From NCBI GenBank assembly GCA_963848335.1, contig CAWKDD010000001.1, positions 1,116,001 through 1,180,000 of the forward strand: a stretch of DNA of 64,000 nt. Reading direction: 5' to 3'. Positions 35,486 through 43,293 of this stretch are shown in pieces. A program made the position numbers and the translations under genes. The notes under the pieces are model-generated. The model saw only the letters and a list, made by a program, of their open reading frames with translations, ran no database searches and was not told the origin of the DNA. Source of the DNA: Chersky-840 sp963848335. GTDB lineage: Bacteria; Actinomycetota; Acidimicrobiia; Acidimicrobiales; UBA8190. How positions within the stretch are numbered: the first letter of the stretch is position 1; every line of letters begins with the position of its first letter.

Positions 35486-36841
35486 CTAAGCCACAGGGAG
35501 AGATACCCGTACCACCGTGCCCTGGCCGAGAACAGTGTCCATCTTGAGCTGTCCGCCATGGGCGGCCACGATGCCCGCCACGATTGGCAATCCCAAGCCA
35601 GATCCCGGTCGCGATCGGCTCGTGTCCCCCCGCCAAAAGCGATCAAAGGCATGGGCAGCGCCTTCAGCGTCCATGCCAGGTCCGGTGTCGGCCACCTCCA
35701 GTTGCACCGCGCTTGAAGAAGAATTGATACGTATTCTCACCGACGCGGTCGATGGAGTGTGGATGAGGGAGTTTGTGACCAGGTTGGCGATGACTTGACG
35801 TAACGCCCTTGGATCACCGATGACGACGGCCGCATCGTCTCCCTCGATCCGGATGTGGCGTGACGGATGATTCGAGGAGGCGGCACGGACGACATCGTCG
35901 ACAAGCGGCGTCAGATCAACCTGGTCGCGCACCAAAGGTTGACCCTCGTCGAGCCGAGCCAGCGTCAACAGGTCTTCCACCAACCCAGCCATCCGGGCGC
36001 TCTCCTGTCCGATTCGACGCACTGCGTCGTCGAACTTCGGGCCTTCTCGCAGGTGGCCCTGCTGCCACAGTTGAAGAAACCCCTGGATGGCTGACACCGG
36101 GGTTCTCAGTTCGTGCGACGCATCGGCTACGAACTGACGGAGCCGGGCCTCGAGTGCTTCTTGTTCGTCGAGCATGACGTTGAAGGCCCGAGCCAGATGC
36201 GCGGCTTCGGTGCCTGAACGAGGTGATCTCATCCGCCGGGACCGGGCCCCAGCCGCAATGGAGTCCGCCACCTCGGTGACTTCGGCGATCGGACGCAGGC
36301 CGAGCCGAGCCACCCAATAGGCGGCGGCCGCGAGGACGGCCAACAGAACTGCGCCTGTCGCAATGACCGCTAAGCGAAACTTTGCGGCGGTGGCATCTGC
36401 CCGCGTCAAAGACACTGCCACGAGAACTTGCTGGGTCGTCCCAGGCCGCGAGATCAGGACGGCACGCCATCTTCCTGGTCCTGACAACGAGCCCACCGTC
36501 ACCGGCCGCAGAGTCGTATTTCCCAATGTCGAAACAGTTCTTGGAGTACGTGGAGCGTTATTCCCAGCCAAGGCGGGATCCAGCGATACGTCTCGATGGC
36601 CGTTTGAGATGAAAGCGACGTAGACGTCACTGAGTGTGCTGTGAGTCGCCAAAGGTGGCCGAGGCGCCAGGGAAGTACTAGGGCCTCTCAAGACCGCCGC
36701 CGCGGGGAGAGCCGTTTGCAACTCTTGATCGATTTGCTGAAGCTGGGATGCCTCGACCGTCCCGATCAGGACGTATCCAGCGACCCCTAGTACCACGAGC
36801 AACAGTCCGGCAGCGACGCAAAGCCGTAAGCGCAGGGTCAT
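35486..36841 (-). CDS. Sensor histidine kinase (HAMP, HisKA, HATPase)
   Basis: A 451-residue kinase. TM1 is at about 7-28, an extracytoplasmic sensor region at 30-155, TM2 at about 157-177, then HAMP (ARLGLRPIAEVTEVADSIAA). The dimerisation helix holds His243 in FVADASHELRTPVSAIQGFL. The ATPase has the N box VIANLVTNSLIHTP, G1 VADTGPGMDAEG, F FDRFWRGDTSRSRPG and G2 SGLGLPIVAGIVAAHGG. Complete, normal for the OmpR-partner class. Start ATG 36841 lies seven bases downstream of the regulator's stop codon, so they are co-transcribed. It probably controls the exporter genes downstream. Confidence 0.95.
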   Translation of the reverse strand: MTLRLRLCVAAGLLLVVLGVAGYVLIGTVEASQLQQIDQELQTALPAAAVLRGPSTSLAPRPPLATHSTLSDVYVAFISNGHRDVSLDPALAGNNAPRTPRTVSTLGNTTLRPVTVGSLSGPGRWRAVLISRPGTTQQVLVAVSLTRADATAAKFRLAVIATGAVLLAVLAAAAYWVARLGLRPIAEVTEVADSIAAGARSRRMRSPRSGTEAAHLARAFNVMLDEQEALEARLRQFVADASHELRTPVSAIQGFLQLWQQGHLREGPKFDDAVRRIGQESARMAGLVEDLLTLARLDEGQPLVRDQVDLTPLVDDVVRAASSNHPSRHIRIEGDDAAVVIGDPRALRQVIANLVTNSLIHTPSTASVRIRINSSSSAVQLEVADTGPGMDAEGAAHAFDRFWRGDTSRSRPGSGLGLPIVAGIVAAHGGQLKMDTVLGQGTVVRVSLPVA

Positions 36842-36847
36842 CCGTAC

Positions 36848-37532
36848 TCAGTATCTGTCGATGCGATAGCCGACGCCGCGCACCGTCTTGATCAGTGGCC
36901 GTCCGACAGTGTCTACCTTCTTGCGGAGCGAGGACATGAACGTTTCCACCACCGTCGACTCACCGTTGAAGCTGTACTCCCAGACGTGGTCGAGGATCTG
37001 TCCTCGACTCACGACGTGGCCCGCGTTGTCGCATCAAAAATCGCAGGAGCTTGTACTCAGTCGGAGAGAGATCGACAACACGGCGCTGACGTGTCACGCG
37101 ATGTGCATCGTCGTCGAGCACCAAGTCCCTGCAGGTGAGCACTGGCGACTCGACCGACTTGCCACTCCGACGAAGAACCACGCGAACTCGCGCCACCAGC
37201 TCCTCGACGCTGAAGGGCTTGACCAGATAATCATCTCCACCGATCGTGAGACCTCGGACACGGTCCGCAGTAGCGTCTCGGGCGGTCAGGAACACCACCG
37301 GCGCCCCGACCCCCGCAGCGCGTAATCGTCGACACACCTCGAATCCATCGATATCTGGCAGCATGACATCGAGGACGATCAGGTCCGGCGGATCCTCCGC
37401 CAAAGCAACCCGTAGCGCGTCACCGCCCAGTCGCGCCTCGACCACATCGAAGCCAGATAGTCGAAGTGCGGCCGTGACGACGAACGAGATGTTCTCTTCG
37501 TCTTCTACCACCAAGATCTGAGCCCCCTGCAC
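36848..37532 (-). CDS. OmpR-family response regulator (one frameshift)
   Basis: The partner of the adjacent kinase, about 227 residues. The receiver starts MQGAQILVVEDEENISFVVT; Asp in PPDLIVLDVMLPDIDGFEV is the phospho-acceptor and Lys in DDYLVKPFSVEEL is conserved. The winged-helix domain starts LTCRDLVLDDDAHRVTRQRR and LSPTEYKLLRFLM. There one extra base near 37027 shifts the frame; the next frame gives GHVVSRGQILDHVWEYSFNG and TVRGVGYRIDRY and stops at 36848. Motifs remain intact on both sides, so error or very recent mutation is likely. First gene of the island operon. Confidence 0.88.
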
Positions 37533-37811
37533 CTGATGAGGCTGTCATCCGAACCTTGGGGTTTCTTGAAGACTTTCTGAACATCTCCCCAATTCGAGCC
37601 CCGATCGACTGTGACCCGAAGGACGTGGCTAACTTCGACGAGGACTTCGATCGAGGGGTGCCCAGATCCTCAAGACTCATTCCGGTCCCCGAAGGTCAAC
37701 GCCATGCCGAGCAATTCGTTGACTATCAGGTCCAGGCCACGAAGGCCTAGCCGTCGGGCTGTTGGTAGGCCGGGCCTGACGTGGCCCTCGCGGCACGCGC
37801 CAGGGAGAGAC

Positions 37812-38183
37812 TCATTCGCAACAGAACTGCCACCGACTAAGTGCTTCGATTTCCTCGTCCAGCACGAAGAGAACGTCATTGCGCTCGTGACTGGTAACGC
37901 CCAGGTCGGATCCCTGGGAGATGAGCCGCCGGGCCTCCTCGGCCTGCCTCGCGAATGCCGCCAAACCCTCGGCATTCCGCAGCGTGATGATTGTCACCAA
38001 GTGCCACCTCCCGCAGTATCGATCCTCCAAGCACAGGAGTCCGCTAAATCCGGGGAGCAACCGAACCTCGTCCGCGGCGACGTCCAGGGCCCCGACCAGC
38101 TTGGGCATGTTATGGCCGTCGAGGTGGAAGGTTTGCATCCGGGCGTACACGGTCAGCTCACAGGTGATGGGGCTGGGACGCAC
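37812..38183 (-). CDS. Small hypothetical protein, possible ABM-like fold
   Basis: A protein of 108-123 residues. If translation starts at the Met at 38138 it begins MQTFHLDGHNMPKLVGALDV, followed by RWHLVTIITLRNAEGLAAFA and a helical end. The pattern of short beta strands and helices with an I-T-L-R segment resembles dimeric alpha/beta-barrel (ABM-like) proteins, but I cannot confirm this. It is on the island strand but separated by 280 bases from the regulator gene. No catalytic residues are evident. Confidence 0.5.
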   Translation of the reverse strand: MRPSPITCELTVYARMQTFHLDGHNMPKLVGALDVAADEVRLLPGFSGLLCLEDRYCGRWHLVTIITLRNAEGLAAFARQAEEARRLISQGSDLGVTSHERNDVLFVLDEEIEALSRWQFCCE

Positions 38184-38349
38184 CGAGGATGATGAAACCC
38201 AAGGTCCCGGCTACCAGCGCGACCACGATGGCGACGACGCCAAGTCGGCGCTCGTGCTTGGCGATGGCCACGCCTCTCAGGCGATGCCGCCGAGGCCGAA
38301 CAGGGCGCAACGAGGAGGCAAGCAGCGATACCGAGGACAATCCCGGCAA
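38158..38349 (-). CDS. Possible small membrane protein
   Basis: A 63-residue frame with one strong hydrophobic helix (LGVVAIVVALVAGTLGFIIL) after a basic segment (RRHRLRGVAIAKHERR), as in small actinobacterial membrane proteins. A GTG start near 38274 would give about 38 residues. It ends 20 bases before the alternative start of the next gene. Evidence is composition only; it may be spurious. Confidence 0.3.
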   Translation of the reverse strand: MPGLSSVSLLASSLRPVRPRRHRLRGVAIAKHERRLGVVAIVVALVAGTLGFIILGASQPHHL

Positions 38350-38357
38350 TGGCTGCC

Positions 38358-38385
38358 CTATGCAGACCTATGCAGACCTATGCAG
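38358..38385 (+). repeat. Short tandem repeat (10-bp unit)
   Basis: Nearly three copies of CTATGCAGAC in a row. It lies in the non-coding stretch between the island cargo and the right attachment repeat. Function unknown; copy number may vary. Confidence 0.85.
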
Positions 38386-38480
38386 CCCCATGAGCCGATA
38401 CCTCGATCGAGCCCGACGATCGACAGCGGGCCCGTTCGGTACAATGTCGCCGATGTTGAGGGGCGTGGGAACCGTTGGCG

Positions 38481-38496
38481 TGGTGCACGTGGTGCG
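38481..38496. repeat. Paired GTGGTGC repeats near the right island end
   Basis: GTGGTGCACGTGGTGC lies about 150 bases inside the right attachment repeat, in inverse orientation to 28075-28094. A related copy with one more unit is at 41889-41910. Possible integrase or regulator binding site; inference only. Confidence 0.4.
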
Positions 38497-38638
38497 GGAT
38501 TCCGCGGTTCGCGCTCCACAGAAAACGCACGCGCCATTGACCGTTACGGTTGATGGTGGTGTGTCGTGGTCGGTCAGAACGGCGATCGTCCTGCGTGATC
38601 TTGCAAAGGTGCAGGTAGGGGGGTTGGGCCTCTCTTTA

Positions 38639-38697
38639 TTGCCAAGGTGAGGGTCGCGGGTTCGAATCCCGTCGTCCGCTCCAGAGAAAGTCCAGGT
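38639..38697 (+). repeat. Right attachment-site repeat (displaced tRNA-Gly 3' half)
   Basis: Exact 59-base copy of 27963-28021, containing the anticodon loop, T arm, acceptor 3' strand and CCA but no 5' half, so it cannot form a tRNA. It marks the far end of the 10.7-kb island. Confidence 0.9.
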
Positions 38698-38757
38698 TGT
38701 AGCAGTGCGAGGGGCGGAAAACGGCCGCTTGTGGCGAGTCTGGGCGAGCCCCGCACC

Positions 38758-39643
38758 TGTAGGGTGCCACTTCAGAATTGGTGTCTTGAGTCCGGCCGCG
38801 GATCGTCACTATGGTCGTGCAAAGCACGACTCCGGAGCACCCGAGCAAGCCGACCTTTCCGGGGGCGCGACCGATCCCCATTTCGAGGATCTCCGATGAC
38901 TTGATCGAGGCTGGCGGGTGCCTCGATCGCAATGGTTTACGCAGCTCTTCGGTAGTACTCGTGGATCAGGCCACCCAAGAGTTCCCGACGTCTGACTGAG
39001 TCGTTGATGGTGAGCGGCGAGACGTCTTTCGCTCCCTCCGGCGCCACAAGGTCGAGCCCGCGATGGGGTCGCTCGCGGTTGTAGTGCTCGACGTAGGTCT
39101 CCAACACCGATCGAAGATGCCGTTCGCCCAGGATGAGAACCCGATCGAGGCACTCGGTGCGGAGCGTCCGGATGAACCGTTCGGCATAGGCGTTGGCCTT
39201 CGGTGCCCGCCACGGTGTACGCAGGATCTCGATTCCCTCGGCGCGGAATATTTCGTCGAAAATTGGGCAGAACCGCTTGTCCCGGTCATGAACCAGGTAG
39301 CGGATCGGCTCGTCGCGGCCTTCTCGAGCCTCGGTCAGGTTTCGGGCGATTTGGGCGCACCAGGTGGCGTTGGCGGCGCCGTCGGTCACCCCACCGAGGA
39401 GGACCTTCCTCGTACGCAGGTCGATGAAGAACAGGACGTGGAGGGTCTTCAAGCGAACGGACTCGATGGTGAAGAGGTCACAGGCGATGATCGACGACGC
39501 CTGAGCTCGCATGATCTGGCGCCAGGTCTCGCTCCCGGCCGGGGGTCGACGCTTCTCGGCCACGATTCGTCGGATGCTCGTCGTCGAGATCTCGGCCCCG
39601 ACCTTTTTGAGCTCTCCTCTCAGGCGGCAGTAGCCCCAGGTCG
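38758..39643 (-). mobile_element. 5'-truncated rve-type insertion sequence, copy 1
   Basis: The end TGTAGGGTGCCACTTCAG matches the end of the fuller copy at 41933. The transposase part spans 38937-39643 and is about 85-90% identical by eye to that copy. At 39643 homology stops abruptly, where IS256-flanking DNA begins, so the transposase 5' portion is lost. Confidence 0.8.
38937..39643 (-). pseudogene. Truncated rve-domain transposase, copy 1
   Basis: The C-terminal two thirds of an IS3/IS481-related DDE transposase. It begins at PTWGYCRLRGELKKVGAEIS and runs through the rve core. The first Asp is in SSIIACDLFTIES, the second in RYLVHDRDKRFCPIFDE and the Glu in ANAYAERFIRTLRTECLD. The N-terminal helix-turn-helix part present in copy 2 is missing. 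The upstream open frame to 39737 is read-through into IS256 DNA. Not expected to be active. Confidence 0.85.
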
Positions 39644-39661
39644 GTTGGCGTCCCCTGACGT

Positions 39662-41028
39662 GGTGTAGTTCGGCGGGGTCCACCAGGTAGTGGACCACCG
39701 GAGTGATCCTCGACGTGTCCCTTGCAAGGCACGACAAAGGAGATCACCCCGGTGGCCCAGACTGATTTTGACCCCTACGCACTGCTCGACGCGCTCCGTG
39801 CCGGTGGCGACGTCGACAAGATCCGCAGCTCGGTGGAGTTCGTGCTCCAGGCCCTCATCGAGGTGGAGGCGACCGAGGCCATCGGAGCGGCTCCCTATGA
39901 GCGAGCCGACAGCCGCACCACCCAGAGAAACGGGCACCGAGCCCGGGTGCTTTCGACCAAGGCCGGGGACGTGCACCTGGCCATCCCCAAGCTGCGCCAG
40001 GGGAGCTTCTTCCCCTCCATCTTGGAGCGGCGCCGGCGCATCGACCGGGCCCTGTTCGCCGTGGTCATGGAGGCCTATGTCCACGGGGTGTCGACCCGCA
40101 AGGTCGACGACCTGGTCCAGGCGCTGGGGGCGTCCTCGGGGATGTCGAAGTCCGAGGTGAGCCGCATCTGCACCGAGCTCGACAAGGACCTCGAATCGTT
40201 CCGAACCCGGCCCCTGGGGCATGCGGGGTTCCCCTATCTGTTCTGCGACGCCACCTACGTGAAGGGGCGGGTGAAGGGCCGGGTGGTCTCCCGGGCGGTG
40301 GTGGTGGTGACCGGGGTGTCGGGCACCGGGGACCGAGAGGTGCTCGGCATCGACGTGGGCGACTCGGAGGACGGGGCCTTTTGGACGGCCTTTCTGAAGG
40401 GCCTGCGGGCTCGGGGCCTCGGGGACGTGAAGCTCGTGGTCTCCGATCACCACCTGGGGCTCAAAGAGGCCATCGCCAAGGTCTTCGTGGGGGCGTCGTG
40501 GCAGCGGTGCCGGGTCCACTTCCTGCGCAACGCCCTGGCCAGTGTTCCGAGGGCCAAGGCCCAGATGGTGGCGGCCGCCATCCGGACGATCTTCGCCCAG
40601 CCCGACCGCCGCCATGTCCGGGCCCAGCTCGGCGAGGTCGTCGCCACCTTGCGCCCCCAGTTCCCTGTCGTGGCGGACAAGCTCGCCGATGCGGGCGAGG
40701 ACCTGCTCGCCTTCTCGGCCTTCCCCTCGCCACACTGGACCAAGCTGTGGTCCACCAACCCCCTCGAACGGGTGAACGCCGAGATCAAGCGGCGCACCAA
40801 CGTCGTGGGCATCTTCCCCAACGACGCCTCGATCATGCGCCTCGTCACTGCCGTGCTCGTCGAACAACACGACGAGTGGGCCGTGGCCGACCGGCGCTAC
40901 CTGTCCGAGGAGTCCATGGCCATGCTCGACGCCGCCACCGACCAGCTCGATGACCTGGAGGAGCCCTTGGCCATCACCGCATGACACACTGTTCGACGTC
41001 GAGGTTCATCCGGTGTCCGACTTACACC
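39662..41028 (+). mobile_element. IS256-family insertion sequence (ends approximate)
   Basis: Bounded by imperfect inverted ends GGTGTAGTTCGG at 39662-39673 and CCGACTTACACC at 41017-41028 (10 of 12 match). I see no convincing target duplication, so the exact ends are uncertain. It lies across the broken end of the rve-type copy 1. Confidence 0.65.
39752..40984 (+). CDS. IS256-family (mutator type) transposase
   Basis: A 410-residue transposase, intact. The start is GTG 39752, decided by AAAGGAG eight bases upstream. N-terminal landmarks are EATEAIGAAPYERADSRTTQ and RNGHRARVLSTKAGDVHLAI. The DDE set includes Asp in YLFCDATYVKGRVKGRVVSR, Asp in VKLVVSDHHLGLKEAIAKVF and Glu in STNPLERVNAEIKRRTNVVG. 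The WQRCRVHFLRN motif (C-x-x-H) is typical. Likely a functional copy. Confidence 0.95.
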   Translation: MAQTDFDPYALLDALRAGGDVDKIRSSVEFVLQALIEVEATEAIGAAPYERADSRTTQRNGHRARVLSTKAGDVHLAIPKLRQGSFFPSILERRRRIDRALFAVVMEAYVHGVSTRKVDDLVQALGASSGMSKSEVSRICTELDKDLESFRTRPLGHAGFPYLFCDATYVKGRVKGRVVSRAVVVVTGVSGTGDREVLGIDVGDSEDGAFWTAFLKGLRARGLGDVKLVVSDHHLGLKEAIAKVFVGASWQRCRVHFLRNALASVPRAKAQMVAAAIRTIFAQPDRRHVRAQLGEVVATLRPQFPVVADKLADAGEDLLAFSAFPSPHWTKLWSTNPLERVNAEIKRRTNVVGIFPNDASIMRLVTAVLVEQHDEWAVADRRYLSEESMAMLDAATDQLDDLEEPLAITA

Positions 41029-41217
41029 TCTCGGCGGGACGCACACTGCGACGAGGGAGACGCAGGGGAGGTAGAAGTCCCTGGTAGAGCTCCGACCCTC
41101 TGGTGGCATCCTTCATGTCCGCCCGCTCCTAAGCCCTGGACGGCGTGCCGTCAAGAGACGATGTGAGATCCAATCCATCAGGGTTCGAGCGACCCTCCAC
41201 CACCTTGTGCTGTCAGG

Positions 41218-41250
41218 ATTCCGAAAATCGGACTATCCGATAATCGGAAT
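41218..41250. promoter_or_regulatory. 33-bp interrupted palindrome upstream of the toxin-antitoxin genes
   Basis: Two nested inverted repeats share one centre at 41234: outer arms ATTCCGA / TCGGAAT and inner arms ATCGGA / TCCGAT, 26 of 33 positions symmetric. It ends 18 bases before the antitoxin start. An autoregulatory operator for the AbrB-type antitoxin is the likely role. Confidence 0.75.
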
Positions 41251-41268
41251 ATCTGTTAGGCTGCGATT

Positions 41269-41577
41269 GTGTCGAGAACCACACTGAGAGCCAAAGGACA
41301 ACTGACGCTTCCCGAGGAGATCCGCGCCGCAGCGCGTCTGGAAGAAGGCGATCTCCTCGATGCCGAGATTACGGACGAGGGGATTCTTCTCCGGCCGCAA
41401 AAGGTCATCGACGCCACCCAGGCGTGGTTTTGGACAAAGGAGTGGCAGGAGGGGGAGCGCGAAGCGGACACGGATCGTGCCGGCGATCGTCTGGAAGTAT
41501 TCGGCTCCGGCGAGGAGCTCCTTACGGCCTTGGGGAGTCGGGCAAAAGCTCCAGGGCGGCCGCGGCGTGCTCGCTGA
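41269..41577 (+). CDS. AbrB/MazE-type antitoxin
   Basis: A 102-residue protein beginning with GTG. The N-terminal roughly 45 residues form a SpoVT/AbrB swapped-hairpin DNA-binding domain (TTLRAKGQLTLPEEIRAAAR, LEEGDLLDAEITDEGILLRP). The C-terminal half is acidic (EGEREADTDRAGDRLEVFGS) and probably wraps the toxin. A strong palindrome lies just upstream and a RelE-like gene starts five bases after its stop, so this is a two-gene TA operon in which the antitoxin represses its own promoter. Confidence 0.82.
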   Translation: MSRTTLRAKGQLTLPEEIRAAARLEEGDLLDAEITDEGILLRPQKVIDATQAWFWTKEWQEGEREADTDRAGDRLEVFGSGEELLTALGSRAKAPGRPRRAR

Positions 41578-41582
41578 AAAGC

Positions 41583-41873
41583 GTGCCCACCTTTGCCTGG
41601 TTGGCCCGCTTTGGCGCCGACTTCGATGCGCTCTCGGCTGACCAGCAGGAAGCTTTTTTGGCGGCGGTCGCACAGTTCGTAGCCGACCTCAAAGCGGGAG
41701 CGTTTCGATCGAGTCTTCGGGTGAAGGGGGTAAAGGGGGCCGCCGGGATCTTCGAGATGACATGGGCGGCCGACGGTCGGGCGACCTTCGAGTACGGGAG
41801 TCAGATCACCCCTGGTGAAGCACACATCATCTGGCGACGGGTGGGTGCTCATGATGTATTCAGGACGCCGTGA
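41583..41873 (+). CDS. RelE/ParE-like toxin
   Basis: About 96 residues from a GTG at 41583 (VPTFAWLARFGADFDALSAD). The central helix and strands QEAFLAAVAQFVADLKAGAF, GVKGAAGIFEMTWAADGRAT and the terminal HIIWRRVGAHDVFR resemble RelE-type mRNA interferases or gyrase poisons, whose C-terminal strand often ends I-x-W-R-x-V-G-x-H-x-x-Y/F. The frame is open further upstream in the antitoxin overlap, which I regard as non-coding. Paired with the AbrB-like antitoxin; target not certain. Confidence 0.75.
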   Translation: MPTFAWLARFGADFDALSADQQEAFLAAVAQFVADLKAGAFRSSLRVKGVKGAAGIFEMTWAADGRATFEYGSQITPGEAHIIWRRVGAHDVFRTP

Positions 41874-41932
41874 TCGCGGAGAACCGTGGTGTACGTGGTG
41901 CACGTGGTGCAGGACTCCGTGGTGCGCGCTCC

Positions 41933-43260
41933 TGTAGGGTGACACTTCAGAATCGATGTCCTGAGTCCGGCCGAGGATCGCTCCTATGGCTGTGCAAAAT
42001 GCGACTCCCGCGCACGCCGAGTAAACCGGTCTTTCCATCGGCGCGACCGATCCCCATTTCGAGGATCTCCGATGACTTGATCGAGGCTGGAGGGCACCTC
42101 GATCGCAGCGGCTTACGCAGCTCTTCGGTAGTACTCGTGGATCAGGCCACCCAAGAGCTCCCGACGTCTGACTGAGTCGTTGATGATGAGCGGCGAGACG
42201 TCTTTCGCTCCCTCCGGCGCCACAAGGTCGAGCCCGCGATGCGGTCGTTGGCAGTTGTAGTGCTCGACGTAGGTCTCCAACACCGATCGAAGATGCCGTT
42301 CGCCCAGGATGAGAACACGATCGAGGCACTCGGTGCGGAGCGTCCGGATGAACCGTTCGGCATAGGCGTTGGCCTTCGGTGCCCGCCACGGCGTGCGCAG
42401 GATCTCGATCCCCTCGGCCCGGAAGACCTCGTCGAAGATTGGGCAGAACCGCTTGTCCCGGTCATGAACCAGGTAGCGGATCACTGTGTCGCGGTCTTCT
42501 CTCGCCTCGGTCAGGTTGCGGGCGATTTAGGCACACCAGGTGGCGCTGGCGGCGCCGTCGGTCACCCCGCCGAGGAGGACCTTCCTCGTGTGCAGGTCGA
42601 TGAAGAAGAGAACGTGAAGGGTCTTCAAGCGAACGGACTCGACGGTGAAGAGGTCACAAGCGATGATCGACGAGGCCTGGGTTCGCATGAACTGACGCCA
42701 GGTTTCGCGCTTTTCCGGAGGTCGACGCTTCTCGGCCACGATTCGTCGGATGCTCGTCGTCGAGATCTCGGACCCGACCTTTTTGAGCTCTCCTCTCAGG
42801 CGGCAGTAGCCCCAGGTCGGATTCTCGCTGGCCAGGCGCCAGACCAGAAGCCGCACGTGGTCGGGGATCCGCCCTCGCGACACGACCCGATGACGGTAGC
42901 GCCACTTGGCGCGAACCAGGTCACGATGCCAGCGGCGGATCGTGTCGGGCGTGACGAGGGACGACAGACGATCCCGGACTGGTCGCAGACGCTGGAGGAC
43001 GGTGAGCACCCATCGCTCCTCGGGTCGGAACCGTGGCCGGGGCACCTGACGGCGGAGCACGTCCAGCTCTTGGCGCAAGACCAACAGCTCGAGGTCTTTG
43101 GACCGCGAAGAGCGACACCTGAGCAGGAGCAGGCGAAGGATCTGTCGGAGACCGATAGCGGCGAGACGGAAGGCCATGGGTCATTGTCGCGGTGCGACGA
43201 GAGGATCGCAGTTGCGGAAGAAGTGGCTGGTAGGAGCCGACCCATGGGCGGCACCCTTCA
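41933..43260 (-). mobile_element. rve-type insertion sequence, copy 2 (ends approximate)
   Basis: One end is TGTAGGGTGACACTTCAG; the other, near 43250-43260, is GGCACCCTTCA, whose complement TGAAGGGTGCC resembles the first end. It carries a full-length transposase frame with one stop codon. Confidence 0.75.
42113..43177 (-). pseudogene. rve-domain transposase, copy 2, with one nonsense codon
   Basis: A full-length 355-codon DDE transposase of the IS3/IS481-related group. It starts MAFRLAAIGLRQILRLLLLR, with the helical RSSRSKDLELLVLRQELDVL and a helix-turn-helix region. The rve core has Asp in SSIIACDLFTVES, Asp in RYLVHDRDKRFCPI and Glu in ANAYAERFIRTLR. At 42527-42529 CAA (Gln in copy 1) has become TAA, truncating the protein before the second catalytic Asp. 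Otherwise it matches copy 1 closely. Confidence 0.88.
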
Positions 43261-43293
43261 GCTGTCTTTGTCATTCCAAACAGCGCAGCTCCC

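Noticed and set aside
38189..38650. Plus-strand 153-codon frame ending at the right att repeat
   Set aside because: Considered as an excisionase or integrase tail; no helix-turn-helix or catalytic motif is present and much of it crosses the short tandem repeat.
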